A stretch of 64,000 nucleotides of DNA, from the NCBI RefSeq assembly GCF_002119525.1, contig NZ_CP017916.1, positions 2,914,001-2,978,000 of the forward strand, written 5' to 3'. The stretch's first letter is position 1. Every line of letters starts with the position of its first letter. Of the stretch, positions 9,391 through 19,024 are shown piece by piece. Source of the DNA: Vibrio syngnathi (lineage in GTDB: Bacteria; Pseudomonadota; Gammaproteobacteria; Enterobacterales; Vibrionaceae). Made by a program: the position numbers and the translations under genes. The notes under the pieces were generated by a model. The model was not told where the DNA came from, made no database searches, and worked only from the letters and a program-made list of their open reading frames with translations.

Positions 9391-11406
9391 TTAACTATTA
9401 CTCTTACGCCATCGATTTCTTCGACCGACTTTTACAACGGATTCAGCTTTCACTGTCTTCTCCCCTTGAGTAGGCAAGGGAATTATTTGTTGTTCTTCGT
9501 CGAAATATCTCCCTTGATAACCGTTAATGCCTAACTCTATCAAGGTATTCTTTTCTTGCTTTGTCTCAACTCCGACCGCGATCACTTCAGTTGGAGAATC
9601 ACCGCATGCGCCAATCAGACTTCGAACAAACAGTTGGTTTTCATGCCTTTGATCGATTTTCTTTACCAAACTTCGATGAAGCTTAATATAGTTAACCTTC
9701 AAATCCTTTATATAATGAGTGCTAACAATGGTTCGCCCAGCTTGGCCAACCACCATTTTACACCCTAACCCTTTCAACATCTTCGCCACTGGTCGCATAT
9801 AATCAAGGTGAGTAATTAGATGGCCTTCTGAAAACTCAAAAGCAAGCTGAGAACGATGCTGAGCAGACAGCTGTAACAACTCACTTCTGAACCATTTAAA
9901 ATGTGATTTATTTGCAAACGGAGTGACACTCAAGTTCACAGAATAATTGACAGGCTGCGTTGATACCTTCAGCGACTTAAACAAAACCTTCAAAACCGAT
10001 TGATCCATTTGAGCTTGATAACCGACTTGTTCTACCGCAGACATAAAGCGAGATGATTTCAATAAACCTTTGTCTGGATCTTGAATTCTAATAAATATTT
10101 CTTTATGCAATTCATTAGCTTGACCTGAATCCGGCATAAGATAACACCGCTGAGCAAAGATTACTAAATTTTCAGGTAGCAGGGCTTTATCAAGTAATGT
10201 TCTCCAGCGAACACTGCCTCTGTCTATCTCACTTTTATTTTCTTTTGGGTAACGGCTCCAGTTATTAATGCGCTCTAACTGAGCGCTCTTTAACGCGGTT
10301 TCCGTTTCATCCATAATTTGGCTATGGCGTTCACCTTCGGTATACATGGTCACGCCAATATGGCACCAGTTATCTGATTCCAAAGGCTCCGGCGGAGTCA
10401 ATTTATCTAATTGCCTTAAACATTGAGCAGCCAACGTCGCAATATCCTTTGTTCCTTGATGCGGAATAAACACGGCAAAGTCTGCTTCGTAATAGCGAGA
10501 AAAAATGACATCGGGGTAACGCTGAACAATATTCGACAATACTTCACCAACTTCAATAATAAATCCGTCGGTGATCTGCTTGTCATTGGCATCTCGAACT
10601 TGCTCCCACTCGTCGATACGTATCAGTAAAACGCCTCCACGAGCGCCACTTTCATGCAGTGCCGATTCAAGTTTGTTATCAAATAGTACTCGGTTGGCTG
10701 TACCAGTGAGCTTATCTAGAAAAGTATGGGTGCGAATAAAGGTATCAAAGCGACTTCGTTCTTGGCGTGCATCTTTCAACTCTTCAATCAGTACATCAAG
10801 CGCTTCACTTGCCGTATATGGCCATTCTCGCTCGTCCCCTTTTGAATGAGCCTCTACCTGCCCAGCAAGGATCATTCTCCCTCGCTCTTCCAAAATCTCT
10901 GATCCCATTAACTGTTCTTTTAACCAACGAACACCACGAGCCAAACAGAAAAGGATCAATGCCACCGCCAAAGTAATCGACCACATAGCTTCAATCGAAT
11001 AGTTGTAACCAATATAAGGAGGGAGTGCTTTAAATTCGATTTGATAGCCTTCATTTCGGTCTAAAATGAAGCTTCTTTCATAGAGACGGTTTGGATCAAT
11101 TTGTGGGGAGGTATCTTTAAATCGGTAAACGATACCGGTCTTGTTTGAAAGCTTCATCTCAACGATATTGCTTGCCTGCAACATCTTAGGCATCCAACGT
11201 TGCATTGAATACGCAGCATCTGGATCTTCCATCTCTTTATCTACGACGTCGACAATACCAACCAAATAATGGTCTAAATATTCCTGTCCAATACGCTTAA
11301 AGGAAAGTGTGCCACCAATAAAAAGGATGAACATCGCACTGATCACTATCACGGTGACAAATGCGACCAATCGAGTGCTCAATTTTAGTGTCGGGGTATA
11401 TCTCAT
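9391..11406 (-). CDS. csrD: CsrD/MshH, degenerate GGDEF-EAL regulator of CsrB-type sRNA decay
   Basis: First gene of the pilus cluster, called MshH in Vibrio and CsrD in E. coli. CsrD targets CsrB-type small RNAs for RNase E decay and has no cyclic-di-GMP enzyme activity. The protein has two transmembrane segments (about residues 13-34 and 140-160) around a periplasmic domain. A HAMP-like region, a GGDEF-like domain (about 210-370) with YEADF at the active-site loop, and an EAL-like domain (about 400-640) with ELHKEIFIRI follow, so both signatures are lost. I use the ATG at 11406 (MRYTPTLKLSTRLVAF); the longer frame opens with TTG at 11427. It ends 2 bp before mshI and may be cotranscribed with it. 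Confidence 0.9.
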   Translation of the reverse strand: MRYTPTLKLSTRLVAFVTVIVISAMFILFIGGTLSFKRIGQEYLDHYLVGIVDVVDKEMEDPDAAYSMQRWMPKMLQASNIVEMKLSNKTGIVYRFKDTSPQIDPNRLYERSFILDRNEGYQIEFKALPPYIGYNYSIEAMWSITLAVALILFCLARGVRWLKEQLMGSEILEERGRMILAGQVEAHSKGDEREWPYTASEALDVLIEELKDARQERSRFDTFIRTHTFLDKLTGTANRVLFDNKLESALHESGARGGVLLIRIDEWEQVRDANDKQITDGFIIEVGEVLSNIVQRYPDVIFSRYYEADFAVFIPHQGTKDIATLAAQCLRQLDKLTPPEPLESDNWCHIGVTMYTEGERHSQIMDETETALKSAQLERINNWSRYPKENKSEIDRGSVRWRTLLDKALLPENLVIFAQRCYLMPDSGQANELHKEIFIRIQDPDKGLLKSSRFMSAVEQVGYQAQMDQSVLKVLFKSLKVSTQPVNYSVNLSVTPFANKSHFKWFRSELLQLSAQHRSQLAFEFSEGHLITHLDYMRPVAKMLKGLGCKMVVGQAGRTIVSTHYIKDLKVNYIKLHRSLVKKIDQRHENQLFVRSLIGACGDSPTEVIAVGVETKQEKNTLIELGINGYQGRYFDEEQQIIPLPTQGEKTVKAESVVKVGRRNRWRKSNS

Positions 11407-11500
11407 GAATAACGAAATCCTTTTCAACTCACATTATACCGTATTGCTACTTATACTATAAATTGACGTTGTAAATAAAGCGTTAAGAATTGTAGGTAAC

Positions 11501-11524
11501 AAAAAGCCGCGATGAACGCGGCTT
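11501..11524 (-). terminator. Rho-independent terminator of ssb
   Basis: On the minus strand an AAGCCGCG / CGCGGCTT stem with a 5-nt loop is followed by a T run. It lies 44 bp after the ssb stop codon and about 95 bp upstream of the csrD start, so it separates ssb from the pilus operon. Confidence 0.88.
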
Positions 11525-11567
11525 CTTCCAATTTAATACTGTTCTTATAATATATTAAAAACAGAGT

Positions 11568-12125
11568 TTAAAATGGGATGTCATCATCAAAATCCATCGG
11601 CGGCTCATTATATTGAGGTTGAGCCTGCTGAGGAGCTTGTTGAGGTGCTTTTGGCTGCTGTTGAGCAGGCGCACTGTATTGTTGTTGCTGCTGTTGTGGC
11701 TGCTGTGGTTGACCCCAACTACCTTGCTGTTGGTTGTTACCCATACCACCTTGGGCAGGAGCACCGCCTTGAGCACGACCGCCAAGCATTTGCATTACAC
11801 CATTGAAGCCTTGAACAACGACTTCTGTTGTGTAGCGATCTTGACCGCTTTGATCTTGCCATTTACGCGTTTGAAGTTGACCTTCAATGTAAACTTGAGA
11901 ACCTTTACGTAGGTACTCACCAGCAACTTCCGCCAGCTTGCCAAACAGAGCAACACGGTGCCACTCTGTTTTTTCGCGCTGTTCGCCAGTTGCTTTGTCA
12001 CGCCATGACTCTGACGTTGCAATGGTAATGTTCGCTACTGCGCCGCCATTTGGCATGTAACGAATTTCAGGGTCATTACCTAGGTTACCCACTAATATAA
12101 CTTTGTTAACTCCACGGCTAGCCAT
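11568..12125 (-). CDS. ssb: Single-stranded DNA-binding protein SSB
   Basis: Tetrameric ssDNA-binding protein for replication, recombination and repair. The OB fold occupies residues 1-110 ([20 protein letters not shown] ... [19 protein letters not shown]). A Gly/Gln/Pro-rich linker follows (about 115-175, with a run of five or more Gln), and the conserved acidic tip DFDDDIPF ends the protein and docks partner proteins. The length of 185 residues is close to enterobacterial SSB. In E. coli ssb is divergent from uvrA; here qstR and galU lie between them. I saw no LexA box directly upstream of this ssb. Confidence 0.98.
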   Translation of the reverse strand: MASRGVNKVILVGNLGNDPEIRYMPNGGAVANITIATSESWRDKATGEQREKTEWHRVALFGKLAEVAGEYLRKGSQVYIEGQLQTRKWQDQSGQDRYTTEVVVQGFNGVMQMLGGRAQGGAPAQGGMGNNQQQGSWGQPQQPQQQQQQYSAPAQQQPKAPQQAPQQAQPQYNEPPMDFDDDIPF

Positions 12126-12403
12126 GATTTGCTCCGTCTAAATTCATAGTCTCAGAAAATTTTAGCGCACAAGAATAGCATGCTTTTCTGCAGTGATAAA
12201 TCGCATTCCTATTCTCTCCTCACGACAAAGATTAAAAACGTAACAAATCATGATATTCAGAGCGATGTTGCTTTTTCCTCCACTTACAAACCACTCATTT
12301 ACTTTGAGAGTTGATATTCAACGCAAGTCACATAAAAGGTGCTAGAGAAGTAAAAATGTGCATGACAACGTGAAATCTCATTAAATATAAACAGGACGTT
12401 TCA

Positions 12404-13051
12404 ATGAGAAAATCTCGATACGCTCGCACTTTACACTTTCTGTGCATCGACCCAAACGAAACCTATCTACACGTAAAAGAAATCGAAAAACACTTATCCA
12501 TTATTCTCTACAAAATGACACCAAGTGAATTGATGCTAGTTGATAGAAAGCAGAGCAATCGTATCCTGCTTGTTGATTACAAAGAGGTTACACAGCTACT
12601 GGCTATTTGTCCTAACTTACCCGTGATGTGGAAGAATCATGAGATAATCTTATTCAATGTGCCTCAGCAACTTCCTACCTCTGAACTGCTAACCTACGGG
12701 GTATTAAAAGGACTCTTTTACAACACAGATCAAAAGGACAAGATTGCTCGTGGTCTTCAAGAAGTGATCGATGGTGACAACTGGCTACCAAGGAAGGTGA
12801 CTAATCAGCTTCTGTTTTATTATCGTAATATGGTCAATACCAATACGACCCCAACCAATGTTGATTTAACTATTCGTGAAATCCAAGTCATTCGCTGCCT
12901 TCAATCAGGATCATCCAATACCCAAATAGCCGATGACCTGTTCATTAGTGAATTTACGGTCAAGTCTCATCTCTATCAAATATTTCGTAAATTAGCGGTA
13001 AAGAATAGAGTTCAAGCTATTGCATGGGCAAACCAAAACTTGCTTGCATAA
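12404..13051 (+). CDS. qstR: QstR-like LuxR-family competence regulator
   Basis: 215-residue transcription factor. The N-terminal two-thirds resembles the VpsT/CsgD-type receiver-like domain without clear phosphorylation residues. The C-terminal LuxR-type helix-turn-helix (about 150-210) reads LTIREIQVIRCLQSGSSNTQ then FISEFTVKSHLYQIFRKL. In V. cholerae the gene between ssb and galU is qstR (VC0396). It acts below TfoX and HapR to switch on DNA-uptake and type VI genes, and the same position here is the main reason for the name. The ATG at 12404 has an AGGA 7-8 bases upstream. A VpsT/CsgD paralogue is the alternative. Confidence 0.85.
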   Translation: MRKSRYARTLHFLCIDPNETYLHVKEIEKHLSIILYKMTPSELMLVDRKQSNRILLVDYKEVTQLLAICPNLPVMWKNHEIILFNVPQQLPTSELLTYGVLKGLFYNTDQKDKIARGLQEVIDGDNWLPRKVTNQLLFYYRNMVNTNTTPTNVDLTIREIQVIRCLQSGSSNTQIADDLFISEFTVKSHLYQIFRKLAVKNRVQAIAWANQNLLA

Positions 13052-13205
13052 CCGCTCCGCCTCTAATCTGACAATAATTTTGAGGGAAGCTCGAGTAATC
13101 ATAGGTATTGTTGCTGAATTTTCGACATAACATATGCTAGAGTTGCCCTCAGAAATATCAACAAATCAGTTGAATCAATAATTATTACAGATAAAGGGTC
13201 TTATC

Positions 13206-14078
13206 ATGATCAAAAAGTGCCTTTTCCCGGCAGCTGGCTACGGTACACGCTTCCTACCAGCAACGAAGTCAATGCCTAAAGAGATGATGCCTGTTGTGAA
13301 CAAACCTCTGATTGAATACGGCGTTGAAGAAGCCATCGAAGCGGGTATGGATGGTATGTGCATTGTTACTGGCCGTGGTAAGCACTCATTGATGGATCAC
13401 TTTGATAAGAACTACGAACTTGAACACCAAATTAGCGGTACCAATAAAGAAGATTTGCTGATTAACATCCGCGAGACCATTGAAGCGGCAAACTTCACTT
13501 ACATTCGTCAACGTGAAATGAAAGGCCTAGGTCATGCGATCTTGACGGGGCGCGAGCTTGTGGGTGATGAACCATTCGCAGTTGTACTTGCCGATGACCT
13601 TTGTGTTAATGAGCAGCAAGGCGTACTGGCTCAGATGGTTGCGCTATACAAACAGTTTCGCTGTTCAATTGTTGCAGTACAAGAAGTTCCAGAAAAAGAG
13701 ACTCACAAGTACGGCGTAATATCTGGTGATATGATCAAAGATGACCTGTTCCGTGTTGACGATATGGTTGAGAAGCCAGAGCCAGGCACTGCACCAAGTA
13801 ATTTAGCGATCATTGGCCGTTACATTCTGACTCCAGACATTTTTGAACTGATCGAACAGACAGAACCAGGTAAAGGCGGCGAGATCCAAATCACTGATGC
13901 ATTGCTGAAACAAGCAAAAGCAGGCTGTGTATTGGCTTACAAATTTAAAGGCCAACGTTTTGACTGCGGTAGCGTTGAAGGCTATATCGAAGCAACGAAC
14001 TACTGCTTTGAAAACCTATACAAGAAAGACCAAAAGCAAATCGAATTAGGCAAGCACTCGACAAAGAAAGAAGCATAA
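13206..14078 (+). CDS. galU: UTP--glucose-1-phosphate uridylyltransferase GalU
   Basis: Makes UDP-glucose from UTP and glucose 1-phosphate, feeding lipopolysaccharide, capsule and galactose pathways. The nucleotidyltransferase signature FPAAGYGTRFLPATKSMPKE begins at residue 7. Other hallmarks are VLADDLCV (metal-binding Asp near 120), VEKPEPG and GKGGEIQITDALL, and the C-terminal RFDCGSVEGYIEATN. The length of 290 residues is typical. It starts at an ATG with AAGGG about 8 bases upstream and ends in its own hairpin terminator. Confidence 0.98.
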   Translation: MIKKCLFPAAGYGTRFLPATKSMPKEMMPVVNKPLIEYGVEEAIEAGMDGMCIVTGRGKHSLMDHFDKNYELEHQISGTNKEDLLINIRETIEAANFTYIRQREMKGLGHAILTGRELVGDEPFAVVLADDLCVNEQQGVLAQMVALYKQFRCSIVAVQEVPEKETHKYGVISGDMIKDDLFRVDDMVEKPEPGTAPSNLAIIGRYILTPDIFELIEQTEPGKGGEIQITDALLKQAKAGCVLAYKFKGQRFDCGSVEGYIEATNYCFENLYKKDQKQIELGKHSTKKEA

Positions 14079-14112
14079 CGACAGGTTAATAACCAACGTT
14101 TAAATTGGTAGA

Positions 14113-14141
14113 AAGGGTGGCTCTTTGAGTCACCCTTTTTT
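14113..14141 (+). terminator. Rho-independent terminator after galU
   Basis: An AAGGGTG ... CACCCTT stem, extended by GGCTC/GAGTC, is followed by a T run. It starts 35 bp after the galU stop codon and lies just before the LexA box of uvrA. Confidence 0.88.
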
Positions 14142-14144
14142 GTT

Positions 14145-14164
14145 TACTGTTTTTTTATCCAGTA
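14145..14164 (+). promoter_or_regulatory. LexA (SOS) box upstream of uvrA
   Basis: TACTGTTTTTTTATCCAGTA matches the LexA consensus TACTG(TA)5CAGTA with intact CTG-N10-CAG and matching flanks. It lies 64 bp before the uvrA ATG, where SOS-controlled uvrA promoters usually carry it. I infer LexA repression of uvrA. Confidence 0.88.
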
Positions 14165-14228
14165 AAACTTTGCACAAATCTCACTCTATGTAATACTTTA
14201 GCCACTTAAAATTACATGGTCTGTTGAG

Positions 14229-17060
14229 ATGGATAAAATAGAAATTAGAGGCGCTCGTACGCATAACCTCAAAGACATTAACCTAACCATACCTCGTGAT
14301 AAGCTGACGGTTATCACCGGGTTATCAGGTTCAGGAAAGTCGTCACTTGCGTTTGATACCCTCTACGCAGAAGGTCAACGTCGTTATGTTGAGTCTTTGT
14401 CGGCATACGCTCGTCAATTTCTATCTCTCATGGAAAAGCCTGATGTCGACCACATCGAAGGTTTATCTCCAGCCATCTCCATCGAACAGAAATCAACTTC
14501 TCACAATCCTCGTTCAACTGTTGGCACCATCACTGAAGTCTATGATTACCTAAGACTACTTTATGCTCGTGTCGGTGAACCGCGCTGTCCTGATCACAAT
14601 ACCCCTCTTGCAGCACAAACCATCAGTCAAATGGTCGATAAAGTCTTAGAACTGCCTGCTGGTTCAAAGATGATGCTGCTGGCTCCGATAGTCAAAGAAC
14701 GTAAAGGTGAGCACGTTAAAACGCTTGAGAATCTAGCGGCTCAAGGCTTTATCCGTGCCCGTATTGATGGCGAGACCTGTGATTTGTCCGATCCACCCAC
14801 ATTGGAACTGCACAAGAAGCACACCATTGAAGTTGTCGTTGATCGCTTTAAGGTTCGCCCAGATCTTCAACAGCGTTTAGCTGAATCGTTTGAGACGACA
14901 TTAGAGCTCTCTGGTGGCATCGCCGTAGTCGGTTGGATGGATGATAAAGAACAAGAAGAGATCGTATTCTCTGCAAACTTCGCTTGTCCAAAGTGTGGTT
15001 ACAGCATGCAAGAACTTGAGCCTCGCCTGTTCTCATTCAATAACCCGGCAGGTGCTTGTGGTACGTGTGATGGACTTGGGGTTCAACAGTATTTTGACCC
15101 AAGCAGAGTGATTTTAGATGAGAACCTAAGTATTGCGGAAGGTGCGATTAAAGGCTGGGATCAGAAGAATTATTACTATTTCCAGATGCTGACATCGCTA
15201 TCAGACCATTATGGTTTTGACCTTTATGCGCCATTTAATTCTCTACCAAAGAAAACCCAAGAGATCATCCTCAAGGGCTCTGGTAGAACTGAAGTTGAAT
15301 TCAAATACATCAATGACCGTGGTGATATCCGAGTAAAACGCCACCCCTTTGAAGGCATTTTAAATACGTTAGAACGCCGTTACCGCGACACTGAATCTAG
15401 CGCGGTGCGTGAAGACCTTGCCAAGTACATATCAACGAAATCATGTTCTAGCTGTGATGGTACACGCTTAAGATTAGAAGCTCGAAATGTCTTTATTGGC
15501 GATACCACACTGCCAGAAATCGTTCAGCTCAGCATTGCTGATGCACTAGAGTTTTTCCAAAACTTGTCGCTCAGCGGCCAGCGTGGACAAATTGCTGATA
15601 AAGTGATGAAAGAGATCAATGATCGTCTGCATTTTTTGGTGAACGTTGGTTTGAATTACCTGAACCTATCACGCAGTGCAGAAACACTGTCTGGTGGTGA
15701 AGCGCAAAGAATTCGTCTAGCAAGTCAAATTGGGGCCGGTTTAGTTGGCGTTATGTATGTGCTGGATGAACCATCGATTGGCCTCCACCAGCGTGATAAT
15801 GAACGTCTACTGCAAACTCTGGTTCACCTAAGAGACTTAGGAAATACCGTACTTGTTGTTGAGCATGACGAAGATGCGATTCGTTGCGCTGACCATGTTA
15901 TCGATATAGGCCCAGGCGCAGGTGTTCATGGTGGCCACGTAGTCGCCGAAGGTACCATGCAAGACATCATCGAAAATCCGAACTCTTTAACTGGGCAATA
16001 CCTCAGCGGCGCCAAAGAAATTGCGGTCCCCAAACAAAGAACGCCTATCGATAAGAAAAAGGTCGTCGAGATCGTTGGCGCGACTGGGAACAACCTAAAG
16101 AATGTCACTGCGACAATCCCTGTAGGCTTGTTCAGCTGTATTACCGGTGTATCGGGATCCGGTAAATCAACACTCATCAATGACACCTTCTTTAAAGTTG
16201 CTCACACTCAATTGAACGGTGCAACAACTGCAGTTCCGGCGCAGCACAAAAAGATTAAAGGCTTAGAGCATTTCGACAAAGTAATCGATATTGATCAAAG
16301 CCCTATCGGTCGAACCCCAAGATCGAATCCTGCAACCTACACTGGTATTTTCACTCCAATTCGAGAGTTATTTGCAGGTACACAAGAATCACGATCTCGT
16401 GGCTACAAGCCAGGTCGATTCAGTTTTAACGTTCGTGGTGGTCGTTGTGAAGCGTGCCAGGGAGACGGTGTCATCAAAGTAGAGATGCATTTCTTGCCAG
16501 ATGTGTATGTACCGTGTGATGTGTGTAAAGGTAAGCGTTATAACCGTGAGACTCTAGAGGTCCGCTACAAGGGTAAAACCATTGATGAAGTTTTAGAGAT
16601 GACTGTTGAAGATGCTCGAGAATACTTCAACCCTGTTCCTGTTATTGCTCGTAAGCTGCAAACCTTAATGGATGTTGGCCTTTCCTACATTCGCCTCGGA
16701 CAAGCAGCGACAACCTTATCTGGTGGTGAAGCCCAACGAGTTAAATTGGCACGTGAGCTATCGAAACGAGATACAGGTAAAACCTTATACATTCTCGACG
16801 AGCCAACAACAGGGCTTCACTTCCACGATATTCAACAGCTATTAACGGTATTACATAGATTACGTGATCACGGCAATACGGTTGTCGTGATTGAGCATAA
16901 CTTAGATGTCGTTAAAACGGCTGATTGGATCTTAGATTTAGGCCCAGAAGGCGGCCAAGGTGGTGGTGAGATTGTTGCAGAAGGTACACCTGAAGATGTG
17001 GCTTTAGTCGAAGGTTCGCATACGGCTCGCTTCCTTAAACCTATGTTAAATTTGAAGTAG
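14229..17060 (+). CDS. uvrA: Excinuclease ABC subunit A (UvrA)
   Basis: Damage-recognition ATPase of nucleotide excision repair. Two ABC modules are present. Walker A motifs are GLSGSGKSS (near residue 31) and GVSGSGKST (near 640), and LSGGEAQR signatures occur twice. Zinc fingers have CPKCG ... CGTC (about 253-280) and CEAC ... CDVC (about 740-770). The length of 943 residues is normal. The ATG at 14229 begins [16 protein letters not shown] LexA box precedes it and a strong hairpin follows. Confidence 0.99.
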   Translation: MDKIEIRGARTHNLKDINLTIPRDKLTVITGLSGSGKSSLAFDTLYAEGQRRYVESLSAYARQFLSLMEKPDVDHIEGLSPAISIEQKSTSHNPRSTVGTITEVYDYLRLLYARVGEPRCPDHNTPLAAQTISQMVDKVLELPAGSKMMLLAPIVKERKGEHVKTLENLAAQGFIRARIDGETCDLSDPPTLELHKKHTIEVVVDRFKVRPDLQQRLAESFETTLELSGGIAVVGWMDDKEQEEIVFSANFACPKCGYSMQELEPRLFSFNNPAGACGTCDGLGVQQYFDPSRVILDENLSIAEGAIKGWDQKNYYYFQMLTSLSDHYGFDLYAPFNSLPKKTQEIILKGSGRTEVEFKYINDRGDIRVKRHPFEGILNTLERRYRDTESSAVREDLAKYISTKSCSSCDGTRLRLEARNVFIGDTTLPEIVQLSIADALEFFQNLSLSGQRGQIADKVMKEINDRLHFLVNVGLNYLNLSRSAETLSGGEAQRIRLASQIGAGLVGVMYVLDEPSIGLHQRDNERLLQTLVHLRDLGNTVLVVEHDEDAIRCADHVIDIGPGAGVHGGHVVAEGTMQDIIENPNSLTGQYLSGAKEIAVPKQRTPIDKKKVVEIVGATGNNLKNVTATIPVGLFSCITGVSGSGKSTLINDTFFKVAHTQLNGATTAVPAQHKKIKGLEHFDKVIDIDQSPIGRTPRSNPATYTGIFTPIRELFAGTQESRSRGYKPGRFSFNVRGGRCEACQGDGVIKVEMHFLPDVYVPCDVCKGKRYNRETLEVRYKGKTIDEVLEMTVEDAREYFNPVPVIARKLQTLMDVGLSYIRLGQAATTLSGGEAQRVKLARELSKRDTGKTLYILDEPTTGLHFHDIQQLLTVLHRLRDHGNTVVVIEHNLDVVKTADWILDLGPEGGQGGGEIVAEGTPEDVALVEGSHTARFLKPMLNLK

Positions 17061-17103
17061 GTGTAAAATAGCGCCCTGTGAGCAGACAGAAAAATGTTAA
17101 AGT

Positions 17104-17140
17104 AACAGAGCTTGTTTCAGAAGGAACAAGCTCTGTTTTT
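17104..17140 (+). terminator. Rho-independent terminator after uvrA
   Basis: A 15-bp stem (AACAGAGCTTGTTTC with GGAACAAGCTCTGTT, one G-T pair) and a 4-nt loop run into a T tract. It starts about 45 bp after uvrA and ends just before pglL, so pglL probably has its own promoter or depends on read-through. Confidence 0.9.
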
Positions 17141-17156
17141 ATAAGGTTAGGGATTT

Positions 17157-18920
17157 ATGGCAACATTACATACTAGCGGTACCAAGCTAGAAAGTCAGAG
17201 AACTCAGCTTCCGCTTAACAAGGCATTCCTTGCCTCTTTAGCTGTTGTATTCTTATTAGCCATGCATTTTTTCATGCCCAATCCTGGAGGCTCCGGCCTC
17301 GCTTTATCCTTTAATCCAACCACTTGGTTAGCTCTTAGCTTTACGTTGGCGATTGGCTTCTACCAGCTTGCCACTAACCGAGCACTCAAATATTCAAAGT
17401 TAACCGTTGGCTTACTAATAAGCTGCGTGATACTGACGCTGCCCATTATTTACAGCAACGCCTCTCCTCAAGCCGCATCAGGCCGACTACTGGGATTGTG
17501 GGCGGGCTTTACATTATTCGTCGTGCTGCAACAATTTAAGTTCAGCAATAAGCACAAGCAGCGCATATTGTGGTTCATTGTGCTTGCTGTTGTCATACAG
17601 GCACTATTTGGCTATGTGCAATATTTCCTATTAGAACCTGGTAACCTATTTGGCTACAACACTGCGGCCAATAGACCTTATGGGATATTCCAACAATCGA
17701 ATGTTATGGCAAGCTTTCTTGCTACAGGTTTTATGCTGTCAGCTTATCTCTTAGCAAGGCAGCCTGCTAAATATAACCATAAGATCAGCGAATCACTCCT
17801 ACTGTATTTAACACCAGCCTTAACCGTACCTCTGCTGATCATCATCGCATCACGTACCGGATGGTTGGCTGCCGTCATTGGGTTTGTATGCATTCTGCCT
17901 TATCTATACAAGTTCTCGACCAAGAAACGCTTCTACGGGTGGTGTGCATCAATGCTCGTCGGTATCGTGGTCGCTTTTTCGGTTATCAGCCTTAGTGCAA
18001 CTGATAGCCTCGCAAGTAAAAGGACGAACTTAGAAAGTCCACGAGCTTATACCTTTCCACAAGCGCTCGATATGATGATCGAAAAACCATTTACCGGTTA
18101 TGGCTACGGAAAGTTCGAATCCGAATACACGCTATACACAGCCCGCCAACATCAACTTAACTCAAATTATCATCCCGGCCTTCCTGCAATGGATCACCCA
18201 CACAATGAGTTCCTGTTTTGGGGGGTTGAAGGCGGAATAGTACCAATCATCGGGATCTTGATTGCTGCAGTGTTGGTGATGTCACGCATAGCAAGCTCAG
18301 CGAAAGGAACACGTCTAGCACTACTTGCGCTATTCATACCGATACTCTTACATTCTCAGCTTGAGTATCCTTTTTACCACTCGGCGATTCACTGGATAAC
18401 CTTTATCATTTTGATTTACTGGGTCGATCAACGGACTTCTCGCCACTATCAGCAGCCGTTTAGTATTGTCAGTAAAACCCTATTCAGAGTGTCGAGCTTA
18501 GTCGTTCCTATCTTGGTGAGTTTTTACATGCTGAGTGCCTTACACACCAATTATGTACTCACTAAATTTGAAATGTCTAAGCCGAAAAACCCGGACATTC
18601 TTAAGCAGGTAACGAACCCCGTAGTCTGGAAAGATCGCTATGATTGGGACGTATACAGTACCTATCTAAATATCGGCCTCTACAAAGCCGATCCTAGCCT
18701 GATCCAACCTTATATAGATTGGTCGTTAGAGATCATAAAGAGTAAGCCAAGGCCTACTTTCTACAGTAACCTGATTCTCGCGTATCAAGGATTAGGTGAT
18801 CACAGCAAGGCAGAACAAATTCGCAGTGAAGCGAGCTTCTTGTTCCCAAATCGAGACTTTTCAAAGGTTCAGTATAAGAAAGTATCACAAGAAGAAGATA
18901 ACCTGTCGTCTACTGAGTGA
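17157..18920 (+). CDS. pglL: PglL-type O-oligosaccharyltransferase (Wzy_C family membrane protein)
   Basis: 587-residue polytopic membrane protein with about 11-12 hydrophobic segments and a Wzy_C-type domain. The conserved periplasmic HPHNEFLFWGVEGG motif (about residues 347-360) and SRTGWLAAVIGF are characteristic of O-antigen ligase and PglL-type transferases. The large loop with RPYGIFQQSNVMASFL fits PglL. The C-terminal tail (about 475-587) is soluble and TPR-like. In V. cholerae the gene after uvrA (VC0393) is a tested PglL-type oligosaccharyltransferase, which supports transfer of a lipid-linked glycan to proteins such as pilins. The native acceptor and glycan cannot be read from the sequence; an O-antigen ligase is the alternative. 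Confidence 0.78.
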   Translation: MATLHTSGTKLESQRTQLPLNKAFLASLAVVFLLAMHFFMPNPGGSGLALSFNPTTWLALSFTLAIGFYQLATNRALKYSKLTVGLLISCVILTLPIIYSNASPQAASGRLLGLWAGFTLFVVLQQFKFSNKHKQRILWFIVLAVVIQALFGYVQYFLLEPGNLFGYNTAANRPYGIFQQSNVMASFLATGFMLSAYLLARQPAKYNHKISESLLLYLTPALTVPLLIIIASRTGWLAAVIGFVCILPYLYKFSTKKRFYGWCASMLVGIVVAFSVISLSATDSLASKRTNLESPRAYTFPQALDMMIEKPFTGYGYGKFESEYTLYTARQHQLNSNYHPGLPAMDHPHNEFLFWGVEGGIVPIIGILIAAVLVMSRIASSAKGTRLALLALFIPILLHSQLEYPFYHSAIHWITFIILIYWVDQRTSRHYQQPFSIVSKTLFRVSSLVVPILVSFYMLSALHTNYVLTKFEMSKPKNPDILKQVTNPVVWKDRYDWDVYSTYLNIGLYKADPSLIQPYIDWSLEIIKSKPRPTFYSNLILAYQGLGDHSKAEQIRSEASFLFPNRDFSKVQYKKVSQEEDNLSSTE

Positions 18921-18972
18921 TGTTTAGCTCTCGGAACTAAAGCACCATTTCTGACCTTTCGGTTAGGCACAA

Positions 18973-19009
18973 AAAAGCGCACGATCTCTCGTGCGCTTTT
19001 CTTTTAAAC
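18973..19009. terminator. Bidirectional terminator between pglL and the aminotransferase gene
   Basis: A 12-bp perfect stem AAAAGCGCACGA / TCGTGCGCTTTT with a TCTC loop has A and T tracts on both sides. It can end pglL on the plus strand and the convergent aminotransferase gene on the minus strand. Confidence 0.88.
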
Positions 19010-19024
19010 TTCAATTTATTACCA

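Noticed and set aside
12126..12403. Possible LexA or CRP-S site between ssb and qstR
   Set aside because: No CTG-N10-CAG was seen, and TGATAAATCGCA has the wrong spacing for a CRP site.
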